From Phymorhynchus buccinoides (Eukaryota; Mollusca; Gastropoda; Neogastropoda; Raphitomidae), in assembly GCA_017654935.2 (NCBI GenBank), contig CM065698.1, positions 1,916,301-1,980,300 of the forward strand: DNA of 64,000 nt, written 5' to 3'. How positions within the stretch are numbered: position 1 is the first letter of the stretch; each line of letters starts with the position of its first letter. Shown here piece after piece: positions 46,015 through 56,570 of the stretch. The notes below the pieces were generated by a model. The model ran no database searches, was not told where the DNA came from, and saw nothing but the letters and a program-made list of their open reading frames with translations. The translations under genes were made by a program, and so were the position numbers.

Positions 46015-46204
46015 CAAATGTTATAAAGTTTGTATGAGTTTGTATATCATAAGATAATACATAAGAAATGTTGTGTAGGAATTTTATTCTTTAAAAGTTA
46101 GAAGAAAACATGCTTGCTTCGAGTGTTCACTTTGAAAGGTTTAAGTTCATCTAAATAATTTGTTTTTAATTATTTATGTCTGTGGTTGCTCTGTATTACT
46201 GCAA

Positions 46205-46241
<37 letters not shown>

Positions 46242-46246
46242 CCCCC

Positions 46247-46344
<98 letters not shown>

Positions 46345-46590
46345 TTTCAGTCACTGTCTCAATCACACAGGTCTAAATGGCTTGAAATCCTGTACAATTC
46401 GTCACGCTTCAGTTCACTTTGAAGGGTGTTTAAACTGGACTTCTGCCTGAGGCTACTGCCCACAGCTAACTTCATTGGTCAGTTTCTTTCTTTGTGGTGA
46501 CGTGTACAAAAGCTGGGTAGGTTATCCATTCTCTGCTGAAAATAGATTGCCTGGCCCAGATCTTAGTAAAGAACAGTCCTGAGATTACCC
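44870..46590 (+). repeat. 1.6 kb shared module, copy 3
   Basis: Aligns with 18746-20370 and 33200-34800. The GA tract (45954-46011) and poly-C tract are the longest of the three copies. Confidence 0.9.
46248..46344. repeat. Poly-C homopolymer, 97 nt
   Basis: Pure C run preceded by (CT)n and one T at 46247. Equivalent tracts are 18 nt (20103-20120) and about 10 nt (34540-34549) in the other copies. It could form an i-motif or G-quadruplex, but the length may be a sequencing artefact. Confidence 0.93.
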
Positions 46591-46592
46591 AT

Positions 46593-46745
46593 TTTTGGTA
46601 AGAAAGGCAAAAACGGGAAAATAGAATTAACTGAGAAATGCAGGGGGGGGGGGGGGGGGGGGGGCACACCTTTACCTATACCGTCTTTTCTTTTGTGGTG
46701 GTCTAGACCATTTGCATTGAAGCTGAATATCTTGAGCGTCTCCAT
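46593..46745 (-). pseudogene. Half MITE plus LINE ORF2 start, copy 3
   Basis: 46593-46682 is the right MITE arm with an internal G22 (46643-46664). 46683-46745 encodes METLKIFSFNANGLDHHKRK on the minus strand. Same truncated junction as copy 2. Confidence 0.85.
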
Positions 46746-46970
46746 TTTCAAATGTGAAAAAACATCAAATTACTCAGCTCAAAAACATTGAAAAAATCAA
46801 GAACATTAAAAACCAACACATAGTCCAACAAACTACAGTGAGACAGCGACACCAAGAAACATCTCAACTGCCAGTTTAACCATTTATGTTTAGTTATAGA
46901 AAAAATGTGGTTAGAAATGAAACCCTTATCTTTCATCATGAGAACAAATATACAACAGAGAGCACCACAT
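46746..46970 (+). other. Leader before the 92 bp array, copy 3
   Basis: Nearly identical to 34948-35165. Nothing further recognised. Confidence 0.5.
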
Positions 46971-47425
46971 ATATGGTGCATTTGTCACAATGTATGACAT
47001 CAAACAGCAGCCCATCAACATGCACTTAGTCATTGTCACATCAGAGCTTGGCCCCAAAGAACAGATGGTGCATTTGTCACAATGTGTGGCATCAAACAGC
47101 AGCCCATCAACATGCACTTAGTCATTGTCACATCAGAGCTTGGCCCCAAAGAACAGATGGTGCATTTGTCACAATGTGTGACATCAAACAGCAGCCCATC
47201 AACATGCACTTAGTCATTGTCACATCAGAGCTTGGCCCCAAAGAACAGATGGTGCATTTGTCACAATGTGTGACATCAAACAGCAGCCCATCAACATGCA
47301 CTTAGTCATTGTCACATCAGAGCTGGGCCCCAAAGAACAGATGGTGCATATGTCACAATGTGTGACATCAAACAGTAGCCCATCAACATGCACTTAGTCA
47401 TTGTCACATCAGAGCTGGGCCCCAA
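46971..47425 (+). repeat. 92 bp tandem repeat, about 5 units
   Basis: Same unit as at 21735-22095 and 35170-35728. Confidence 0.95.
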
Positions 47426-47752
47426 AGAACAGATCATTTGAAGTAGGCCCACACTGAAGAGTAGTAGAAATAAAGCAGTTGAAGAGCACCCCACAAAAAT
47501 ATTGGAGAAATGCATAGGCACAAAGACAAACATTGTTTGTAACTTCAGGGGAGCACACAGACAAAACAGACACAGCAGACAGATCATCATATCTTAAAGC
47601 ATCCACACAACACCCATCATCCACACAACACCCACATCACACTTACCCAACCCGGTTACACAAAACATCCTATGATCCTATGGGTCTGCTGCTGCCCCAA
47701 CACCAACACCAAATTGTTTCCAAAAAGCAAGAACTCTAACGACTCTTGTTTC
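47426..47752 (+). repeat. Shared spacer, copy 3
   Basis: Closer to copy 1 (22096-22424) than to copy 2: it keeps the duplicated CATCCACACAACACCCA. Confidence 0.83.
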
Positions 47753-48008
47753 ACTCAAAAACACTGGATAACTCAAAAACACTGGATAACTCAAAAACAC
47801 TGAATAACTCAAAAACACTGGATAACTCAAAAACACTGGATAACTCAAAAACACTGGATAACTCAAAAACACTGGATAACTCAAAAACACCGGATAACTC
47901 AAAAACACTGGATAACTCAAAAACACTGGATAACTCAAAAACACTGGATAACTCAAAAACACTGGATCACTCAAAAACACTCGATAACTCAAAAACACTG
48001 GATAACTT
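47753..48008 (+). repeat. 18 bp satellite, about 14 units
   Basis: Highly regular AACACTGGATAACTCAAA units with single-base variants. It ends the third block. Confidence 0.96.
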
Positions 48009-48131
48009 GAAATAAGTTTTTGGTCCCAGTTTAACAATCTCAATGCTAAAAATGTCTTCTTAACTCAAAATATTCGCTGTCTCAAAAGAAAATTTCAGTC
48101 CCTTCAATTTTGGCTAAAGCGATTTTCACTA
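48009..48131 (+). mobile_element. Right end of a pogo-like MITE without LTR insertion
   Basis: AACTTGAAATAAGTTTTTGG through CCCTTCAATTTTGGCTAAAG to GATTTTCACTATA. The end, reverse complemented, begins TATAGTGAAAATC, loosely matching the TACAGCGGAATCCCGATAAC left end at 13736. It supplies the empty site for the LTR-like insertion seen in copies 2 and 3. Confidence 0.6.
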
Positions 48132-48163
48132 TAATTATGCAGGCATTTCCAAGATGAGGTTGT

Positions 48164-48336
48164 GACTGTGTTTTACAGACTACAAGGTGCACCTGATTGT
48201 AAGGCACACCCCTGAAATTTCACACAAAATTCAGATTTTGTTTCTCTAGTTTCTTGCTATATTGTTGGGCACGTTGTAAGACACAGGGGTCTCAGTCTGG
48301 GGGCAAAGTATCGCCTTATAGTCCGTAAAATACGGT
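48164..48336 (+). mobile_element. MITE with TTTTACGGACTATAAGGCG-type TIRs
   Basis: Left GTTTTACAGACTACAAGGTG and right CGCCTTATAGTCCGTAAAAT are complementary with three or four mismatches, bounding about 173 bp. Coding capacity is nil. TSD not resolved. Confidence 0.7.
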
Positions 48337-48809
48337 ATAGCTTTATATCAGTCATTTTGATACAAAGGTTCATTTCATGTGCTTACACCAACTTTGTTTT
48401 TTGTGATAAATTTAAAAAAAATGTTTTCTCTACCACCCCTAGGTATTGTCTCTGTTTATGATGTAGTGTGTGAGTGTGTGTGTGTGTGTGCGCACGTGCA
48501 TGCACGCCTCATTGTAAATCTTATTGTAATATTAGTAGGGTTATAATTACTGCTGCCTTACAAAGGAAAGGTTATAATTACTGCTATGATTACTCATAAC
48601 TATATGTATCAAATATTTATGAAGACGATGGTGATAAAGATACGGCTGATAATTTTTTATTACTATTACTATTTTTGCGACTACACATACTATTTTTCTC
48701 TTCTTATCGTTGATATCATAATGTTGCTTTTGCTTGTAGTTGCTGCTGTAGTTGTCATCGCCCTTATCCCCACTGTAACTTCTACTGCGTGTGTGTGTGT
48801 CTTCATTAA

Positions 48810-49008
48810 CCCCTTCGCTGCCACCTACTACTTGCGCATGCGCCACCGGTTTGCCGCGCGATTTTTGAACGCGGCAATATCGCTACTTAGTGGCGACGTA
48901 TATATACGTCGGTGGCAAATACTGAAGCGCTATAGAGGACGTATATACGTCAGTGGCAAATACTGAAGCGCTATAGAGGACGTATATATACGTATATATA
49001 TTAATGGG
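48810..49008 (+). mobile_element. Probable TTAA-target MITE (piggyBac-like)
   Basis: Starts CCCCTTCGCTGCCACC directly after TTAA (48806-48809) and ends ATTAATGGG directly before TTAA (49009-49012). The right TIR is poor. Inside are two tandem copies of GTGGCAAATACTGAAGCGCT with palindromic ACGTATATACGT motifs. Confidence 0.6.
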
Positions 49009-49119
49009 TTAAAGTTTGTAAAAGTGTGAAAAATTGTTCAATTATAAAAAAAATGGAAGTTCAGTTTCAGGTAAAAAAATAAAATAAAAAAAATCCTTGT
49101 TAAAAGGGAAAAAAATGCA

Positions 49120-49370
49120 CACATGTGTGTATGTGTTTGTGTGTATGTACAAGTGTGTGTAAGTGTGTATATGTATATGTGTGTGAATGTGTGTTTGGGC
49201 GTGAACATGCCAATGTGTGTCACAGTGTATGTGTATGTGTGTGTGTGTGTGTGAACGTGCGTTTGGGCGTGAACATGCCAATGTGTGTCACAGTGTATGA
49301 ATGTGTGTGTGTGTGTGAACGTGTGTTTGGGCGTGAACATGCCAATGTGTGTCACAGTGTCTGAATGTTG
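49120..49370 (+). repeat. GT-rich minisatellite, 3 units of about 65-69 bp
   Basis: TTTGGGCGTGAACATGCCAA recurs at about 49193, 49262 and 49327, separated by GTGTGTCACAGTGTATG and GT runs. Confidence 0.88.
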
Positions 49371-49582
49371 TACAGTGAAAATCAGCTGACTGAAAATGGG
49401 TGTTTGTACTTTAAAAAATCAGTAATTTACAGGTTTTTTGTTTTGTTTTTAATTTTATCCATCATGGGGCATAAAGTTTGTTCTCAAAATGAATTTAGTT
49501 GATTTTTTTAGGCTTAGTAAAGTCATGTAACATTGTATTCAGTGAGCTATTTATATCGGAGTTGTCTTTTATAACTGTTTTC

Positions 49583-49971
49583 GGTAAAGGTCAAGATGTG
49601 CCACCCCCCCCTACATTTCTCGATTAATTGTATTTTTCCGTTATTGCCTTTCTTACCATACATAAAGCTGTATTTTAGGAACATTTTCACCAAACTATCT
49701 TTTTGGAATACTAACCCTAACCCTAACCCTACCCCCCACCCTATAGGACGAAAAAACGCAACGAACCACAACTGTGACAAATCGCGGTGTACTGCAGTAT
49801 ATAGTGGGGGGTAGGGTTAGGTTTAGGGCTAGGGTTAGGGCTAGTATTCCAAGAAGGTTATTAGCTGAAAATGTTCCTAAAATACAGCTTTATGTATGGT
49901 AAGAAAGGCAAACACGGAAAAATACAATTAACCGAGAAATGCAGGGGGGGTGGCACATCTTTACCTTTACC
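49583..49971 (+). mobile_element. Long-TIR MITE, full copy with 8 bp TSD
   Basis: Starts GGTAAAGGTCAAGATGTGCC and ends GGCACATCTTTACCTTTACC; arms pair over about 150 bases. Flanked exactly by CTGTTTTC (49575-49582 and 49972-49979). Homologous to 21034-21437. The arms contain three consecutive CCCTAA units on one side and TTAGGG-like runs on the other. Confidence 0.95.
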
Positions 49972-49979
49972 CTGTTTTC

Positions 49980-50329
49980 AATTGTTCGATTTGTATTTTC
50001 TTGATTTGTATCAAATCCTCCATGCTCCTAAATGGGTCAAAGGATCAAAGAATCTTTGAATGTGTGTGAGAGAGAGAGAGAGAGTGTGTGTGTGTGCGTG
50101 TGCGTGTGTGTGTGCATGCATATGTGTGTGTGCGTTCATGCGCATGGATGCTCCTGCTTTCAGGATATCCTGAAGTTCAGGATTCTTTTATTGCCTAGAC
50201 TGGCTAGAGCCTGCGTTGCCGGATTATGAGAATTTGAGAAGATGATTGCAGGTTATGGAGGTCATGAAGTTTAACCAGAAGTGAAATTGCATCCCGGCAG
50301 GAGTCACAAAGTGGAATGGTCTGTTTGAG
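49980..50329. other. Spacer with GT/GA microsatellite
   Basis: GA/GT tract at 50067-50130. The part after 50160 may be more of the LINE but is not recognisable. Confidence 0.4.
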
Positions 50330-50341
50330 ACCCTGAGCTGG

Positions 50342-50851
50342 AAACACATTTTTTTTCATTGTTATAAAACAACTACAGATGTTCAACTCAGGTGGTTTCA
50401 AACCAGACTGTTGCACAGACTACTCCCCACTCAAAAATATCTGTTTAGGATCAGAATTGTTGATTCTCCTGTGTGCAATTTCTGCAGTATGGATGAACAG
50501 TCAATTGCACATATGCTGTTTGATTGTAACATTGTACACAGATTTTGGACTAATCTTGAACACATGATTAAAGAAAAATGTGAACATTGTGACTGCCTTC
50601 AGATTGACAAAGAATTGGTTTTATTTGGAATTAAGCAAAATATTAAAACAGACAAAGCCCTAGACTTTATTCTCCTGTTTGCAAAATTTTATATTTATAA
50701 ATCCAAACTAAAAAATACACAATCAAATTTACAGGTCTTCATAACCATATTTAAAAACAGATTAGAACTAGAAAAATATATGTCTTTTTTAAACCATGCT
50801 CTAAGGGAATTTGAGGGGATTTGGTTGCCTTACTCCACATTTATTTCTTGA
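50342..50851 (+). pseudogene. LINE ORF2 C-terminus, L1/Tx1-like
   Basis: Open frame YKTTTDVQLRWFQTRLLHRL, then LPTQKYLFRIRIVDSP and a Cys-x-x-Cys...H-x-x-x-x-Cys knuckle (VCNFCSMDEQSIAHMLFDC), then VHRFWTNLE and a lysine-rich tail ending at TGA just before 50854. This pattern closes ORF2 of L1/Tx1-style LINEs. The endonuclease pieces at 20437-21500, 34885-34947 and 46683-46745 could be the 5' end of the same family, but no overlapping sequence proves it. The frame is open for about 170 codons, suggesting a fairly young copy. Confidence 0.85.
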
Positions 50852-50994
50852 TTTATTTTGCTTTATTTTTTTTTTTTTTTTTTTTTTTTTCTCCCCTAAA
50901 TTCATAACATAAAATATAGACATGTTTATAGTTGATGGCTTTTTTTTTTTTTTTTTTTCTCCCCCCAAAAAAAATTGAGGTCAAATACTGAGGC
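50852..50994. repeat. Poly-T tracts downstream of LINE
   Basis: Two T runs of about 20-30 nt, each followed by CTCCCC, look like a small tandem duplication. Confidence 0.7.
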
Positions 50995-51850
50995 TCAATA
51001 CTTGACCCTTTCGCCGCCAGCCATTTCCAGCAAAACATTTCCATTAAACTAACCTGGATAGAGAAAAAAACACCATTTTTTTGTCTGCAATGGTGAGGGT
51101 TCCTCTGTGGCATGCATAAAGTAAGGCCTATATTCTTACTTCCCAAGATTATGAAAATATGCTCTTTGGATGGCAGACCCTGGTTTGAGGCTTTTTTGTG
51201 ACATGGGTGTTTTAAATCAGTGTGGTGCTGAGGTGCGATATTGGCGGTGAGGGGGTTAACTACTATTGAGTGTTTCTTGTTATAGAATTTATGTTTTGCT
51301 TCCAATATGCCGCTTAAAATTGCATCACTTCAGACAATTTGCAAGGTTGAATTTGCAAGCTTTGATAAGATCTGGCATAGTCTGTAGTTATTCAGATCCT
51401 GTGTGAGGAGTGTATGTGTGTGTGTGTGTGTGTTCCTGCTTCTAGTTTTTCATATTTTTGGTCTTTAATTAACATTGTCATGATTGACATTATTCGTGTT
51501 GTTGTTAGTGTTGTCATTGTTGTTGTTTTGTAATGAAAAAAACACCCCACACCCTCTCTTCATTGACTAATAATATTAATTATATAATACTGCTTTTAAA
51601 TATATACTTCTCTCAATTAAGCTTGACCAACCAATTATGATATTATTACTATTATTTCTGTTTGTAACTCTAACCGAGCCCTGTCCTGATATTGATGAAC
51701 TATTTATTTATTTATTTATCTTTATTTTAATTTATTTGCTCAAATTGTGTTACATGTATATATGTTGATTGGATGAAAGATTTAGTGAAAGCAGGAATTG
51801 TGGAATGTAAGAAGAGATGGAATAAAAAAAATATTGAATACAAAAAAAAG
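50995..51850 (+). repeat. Duplicated module, copy 2 (pairs with 15255-17790)
   Basis: Aligns with 15255-15945 and 17110-17790, lacking the I-clade LINE, the 195 bp MITE and the 65 bp expansion. It gives the ancestral layout of the module. Confidence 0.9.
51006..51255 (+). mobile_element. piggyBac-like MITE, 250 bp
   Basis: Ends CCCTTTCGCCGCCAG and TGGCGGTGAGGGGG, flanked by TTGA (51002-51005) and TTAA (51256-51259). The best reference for the unexpanded form of 15266-15814. Confidence 0.88.
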
Positions 51851-51887
51851 AAGTGAAATTGCAACAAGAGCCTGTCAGTTACATTGG

Positions 51888-54800
51888 AGGGGCGCTGTCC
51901 CTGCACTCCGCAGGGGCCTACACAGCCCCTGCTTCCCTACCTTGACATTGTCCCCCGGAACCCCCAGGAGGGGCGCTGTCCCTGCACTCCGCAGTGGCCT
52001 ACACAGCCCCTGCTTCCCTACCTTGACATTTGTCCCCCGGAACCCCCAGGAGGGGCGCTGTCCCTGCACTCCGCAGGGGCCTACACAGCCCCTGCTTCCC
52101 TACCTTGACATTGTCCCCTGGAACCCCCAGGAGGGGCGCTGTCCCTGCACTCCGCAGTGGCCTACACAGCCCCTGCTTCCCTACCTTGACATTGTCCCCT
52201 GGAACCCCCAGGAGGGGCGCTGTCCCTGCACTCCGCAGGGGCCTACACAGCCCCTGCTTCCCTACCTTGACATTGTCCCCTGGAACCCCCAGGAGGGGCG
52301 CTGTCCCTGCACTCCGCAGGGGCCTACACAGCCCCTGCTTCCCTACCTTGACATTGTCCCCCGGAACCCCCAGGAGGGGCGCTGTCCCTGCACTCTTCAG
52401 GGGCCTACACAGCCCCTGCTTCCCTACCTTGACATTGTCCCCCGGAACCCCCCAGGAGGGGCGCTGTCCCTGCACTCCGCAGGGGCCTACACAGCCCCTG
52501 CTTCCCTACCTTGACATTGTCCCCCGGAACCCCCAGGAGGGGCGCTGTCCCTGCACTCCGCAGGGGCCTACACAGCCCCTGCTTCCCTACCTTGACATTG
52601 TCCCCCGGAACCCCCAGGAGGGGCGCTGTCCCTGCACTCCGCTAGGGGCCTACACAGCCCCTGCTTCCCTACCTTGACATTGTCCCCTGGAACCCCCAGG
52701 ATGGGGCGCTGTCCCTGCACTCCGCAGGGGCCTACACAGCCCCTGCTTCCCTACCTTGACATTGTCCCCTGGAACCCCCAGGAGGGGCGCTGTCCCTGCA
52801 CTCCGCAGTGGCCTACACAGCCCCTGCTTCCCTACCTTGACATTGCCCCCTGGAACCCCCAGGAGGGGCGCTGTCCCTGCACTCCGCAGGGGCCTACACA
52901 GCCCCTGCTTCCCTACCTTGACATTGTCCCCTGGAACCCCCAGGAGGGGCGCTGTCCCTGCACTCCGCAGGGGCCTACACAGCCCCTGCTTCCCTACCTT
53001 GACATTGTCCCCCGGAACCCCCAGGAGGGGCGCTGTCCCTGCACTCTCCAGGGGCCTACACAGCCCCTGCTTCCCTACCTTGACATTGTCCCCCGGAACC
53101 CCCAGGAGGGGCGCTGTCCCTGCACTCCGCAGGGGCCTACACAGCCCCTGCTTCCCTACCTTGACATTGTCCCCCGGAACCCCCAGGAGGGGCGCTGTCC
53201 CTGCACTCCGCCGGGGCCTACACAGCCCCTGCTTCCCTACCTTGACATTGTCCCCCGGAACCCCCAGGAGGGGCGCTGTCCCTGCACTCCGCACGCGGGC
53301 CTACACAGGCCCCTGCTTCCCTACCTTGACATTGTCCCCTGGAACCCCCAGGAGGGGCGCTGTCCCTGCACTCCGCAGGGGCCTACACAGCCCCTGCTTC
53401 CCTACCTTGACATTGTCCCCTGGAGGAACCCCCAGGAGGGGCGCTGTCCCTGCACTCCGCAGGGGGGCCTACACAGCCCCTGCTTCCCTACCTTGACATT
53501 GTCCCCTGGAACCCCCAGGAGGGGCGCTGTCCCTGCACTCCGCAGGGGCCTACACAGCCCCTGCTTCCCTACCTTGACATTGGTCCCCCCGGAACCCCCA
53601 GGAGGGGCGCTGTCCCTGCACTCTGCAGGGGCCTACACAGCCCCTGCTTCCCTACCTTGACATTGTCCCTGGAACCCCCAGGAGGGGCGCTGTCCCTGCA
53701 ATCCACGCAAACAGCCCCTGCTTCCCTACCTGACATTGTCCCCCCCCCCAGGAGGGGCGCTGTCCCTGCACTCCGCAGGGGCCTACACAGCCCCTGCTTC
53801 CCTACCTTGACATTGCCCCCCGGAACCCCCAGGAGGGGCGCTGTCCCTGCACTCCGCAGGGGCCTACACAGCCCCTGCTTCCCTACCTTGACATTGTCCC
53901 CTGGAACCCCCAGGAGGGGCGCTGTCCCTGCACCCCGCAGGGGCCTAGACAGCCCCTGCTTCCCTACCTTGACATTGTCCCCTGGAACCCCCAGGAGGGG
54001 CGCTGTCCCTGCACTCCGCAGGGCCTACACAGCCCCTGCTTCCCTACCTTGACATTGTCCCCAGGAACCCCCAGGAGGGGCGCTGTCCCCTGCACTCCGC
54101 AGGGGCCTACACAGCCCCTGCTTCCCTACCTTGACATTGTCCCCTGGAACCCCCAGGAGGGGCGCTGTCCCTGCACTCTGCAGGGGCCTACACAGCCCCT
54201 GCTTCCCTACCTTGACATTGTCCCCCGGAACCCCCAGGAGGGGCGCTGTCCCCTGCACTCCGCAGGGGCCTACACAGCCCCTGCTTCCCTACCTTGACAT
54301 TGTCCCCTGGAACCCCCAGGAGGGGCGCTGTCCCTGCACTCCGCAGGGGCCTACACAGCCCCTGCTTCCCTACCTTGACATTGTCCCCTGGAACCCCCAG
54401 GAGGGGCGCTGTCCCTGCACTCCGCAGGGGCCTACACAGCCCCTGCTTCCCTACCTTGACATTGCCCCCTGGAACCCCCAGGAGGGGCGCTGTCCCTGCA
54501 CTCCGCAGTGGCCTACACAGCCCCTGCTTCCCTACCTTGACATTGTCCCCTGGAACCCCCAGGAGGGGCGCTGTCCCTGCACTCCGCAGGGGCCTACACA
54601 GCCCCTGCTTCCCTACCTTGACATTGTCCCCTGGAACCCCCAGGAGGGGCGCTGTCCCTGCACTCCGCAGGGGCCTACACAGCCCCTGCTTCCCTACCTT
54701 GACAGGAACCCCCAGGAGGGGCGCTGTCCCTGCACTCCGCAGGGGCCTACACAGCCCCTGCTTCCCTACCTTGACATTGTCCCCCGGAACCCCCAGGAGG

Positions 54801-55418
54801 GGCGCTGTCCCTGCACTCCGCAGGGGCCTACACAGCCCCTGCTTCCCTACCTTGACATTGTCCCCAGGAACCCCCAGGAGGGGCGCTGTCCCAGCACTCC
54901 GCCGGGGCCTACACAGCCCCTGCTTCCCTACCTTGACATTGTCCCCCGGACCCCCCAGGAGCGGGCGCTGTCCCTGCACTCCGCAGGGGCCTACACAGGG
55001 CGCTCCTACCTTGACATTGCCCCCCGGAACTCCAGGAGGGGCAGTCCCTGCACTCCGCAGGGGCCTACACACAGCCCCTGCTTCCCTACCTTGACATTGT
55101 CCCCCGGAACCCCCAGGAGGGGCGCTGTCCCTGCACTCCGCAGGGGCCTACACAGCCCCTGCTTCCCTACCTTGACATTGTCCCCTGGAACCCCCAGGAG
55201 GGGCGCTGTCCCTGCACTCCGCAGGGGCCTACACAGCCCCTGCTTCCCTACCTTGACATTGTCCCCTGGAACCCCCAGGAGGGGCGCTGTCCCTGCACTC
55301 TGCAGGGGCCTACACAGCCCCTGCTTTCCCTACCTTGACATTGTCCCCTGGAACCCCCAGGAGGGGCGCTGTCCCTGCACTCCGCAGGGGCCTACACAGC
55401 CCCTGCTTCCCTACCTTG
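51888..55418 (+). repeat. 81 bp GC-rich minisatellite, about 43 units
   Basis: The unit runs GGAACCCCCAGGAGGGGCGC, TGTCCCTGCACTCCGCAGGG, GCCTACACAGCCCCTGCTTC, CCTACCTTGACATTGTCCCC(T/C). Units differ by few substitutions; indels cluster in 53280-55080. Because 81 is 27 codons, very long frames exist (up to 433 codons at 54131-55432) in two plus frames and on the minus strand; one plus frame has a TGA in every unit. Frames switch at indels and have no start, splice or domain evidence, so I treat them as satellite by-products. Composition contrasts sharply with the AT-rich flanks. Confidence 0.98.
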
Positions 55419-55493
55419 CAGAAGTTTTTTAATTTCCCATGAAGACCCATGCATGCATGTGCATCTGTGTGTCTGTGTGCAAGTGTGTGTATG

Positions 55494-55989
55494 CAAGGAT
55501 TATTCTTAGCATCGGTCATCAGTCATTGACTGATAACATTTTGAAATGACCGATTGTTTTTGCAGGCAAGAGGTCATATGACTTATTATGTTTACTCCAT
55601 GTCTACTAGTGTTAGCAAATTTAAGGATTTTGATGTGCACTGCAACTGATTCCATGGTGATCAGATTGACTTAGGTGAATCAACAGGCAATAATTGCCCT
55701 GTTGTTACTGTACAGTGCATAGTACTGTAGTAGCTTTTCTCATGCACCAAAAAATAATGTAAACAAAATAAAATGAATATAAACAATAAAACAAAAACAA
55801 AACTTTTCTCATGTCATTCTTTGAACATGCCTAACAGTGTCCTAGAAAACAGTTTTTGTTGTGCTCAATTTGCATTTCCTTTCATATTTGTTTAATTACA
55901 TAATGACATCATTTTATGAAAATGACCTATTATAGTTTCTTTCAACTGGTCAAATGACCAATGAATTTCTGTGACAAGATTGATCCCTG
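55494..55989 (+). mobile_element. hAT-like non-autonomous element, copy 2
   Basis: Starts CAAGGATTATTCTTAGC and ends GATTGATCCCTG; aligns with 31118-31541 but carries an A-rich insertion near 55745-55800. TSD not resolved. Confidence 0.68.
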
Positions 55990-56057
55990 TCAGTTTGTGG
56001 CTGGATGAGGGGTTGCTTCCACTGCAGCTTGCCTTTCTTCTGGCTCTTTTCTCCTCA
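55990..56057 (-). pseudogene. LINE C-terminal scrap
   Basis: GTGGCTGGATGAGGGGTTGC through TCTTTTCTCCTCAG is identical to 58577-58637. On the minus strand it encodes EEKRARRKASCSGSNPSSSH, part of the same LINE tail. A 60 bp duplicate next to the hAT-like copy. Confidence 0.85.
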
Positions 56058-56067
56058 GACCCTGGAG

Positions 56068-56134
<67 letters not shown>

Positions 56135-56233
56135 GGAGGGGGAGAGAGAGAGAGAGAGAAGGAGAAGGGATGAGTGGAGAGAGAGGGAGGTGGAGAGAGA
56201 GAGAGAGAGGAGGGGGAGAGAGAGAGAGGGGAA

Positions 56234-56271
<38 letters not shown>

Positions 56272-56570
56272 GAGAGGAGAGAGGGAGGGAGGGAGAGAGA
56301 GAGAGAGGGAGGGGGATGAACCGAGAGAGAGAGAGAGGGAGGGAGGATAAGAGAGAGAGAGAGAGGGAAAATTAAGAGACAAGATAGAGAGAGAGGGGGA
56401 GGGAGAGTGAGAGAGAGGGAGGGAGAAAGAGGAGGAGAGAGGGAGGGAGATAGAGAGAGGAGAGAGGGGGGGAGAAGGAGGGGTCTATACGGGGGGAAAG
56501 AGGAGAGAGAGAGAGAGGGGGGGGAGGCGGGGAGAGAGAGAGGAAGAGAGATAGGGAGAGAAAGTAGGGT
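56058..56570. repeat. 0.5 kb purine tract (GA/GGGA-rich)
   Basis: Almost entirely A and G on the plus strand, mixing (GA)n with GGGAGG motifs. Long frames on both strands (Arg/Glu or Ser/Leu) are artefacts. Potential triplex-forming sequence. Confidence 0.96.

Noticed and set aside
49690..49850. Interstitial telomere or chromosome end
   Set aside because: The CCCTAA and TTAGGG runs are short and lie in the opposed arms of a MITE with a perfect TSD.
54131..55432. 433-codon open frame, the longest in the window
   Set aside because: It lies wholly in the 81 bp satellite. The period is 27 codons, so openness in one unit gives openness in all; competing frames exist on both strands and frames switch at indels.
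55971..56382. Arg/Glu-rich and Ser/Leu-rich frames above 100 codons on both strands
   Set aside because: Translation of a GA purine tract. The same applies to CA/CT/GT frames at 4468-4702, 7241-7753, 14216-14483 and 60027-60435.
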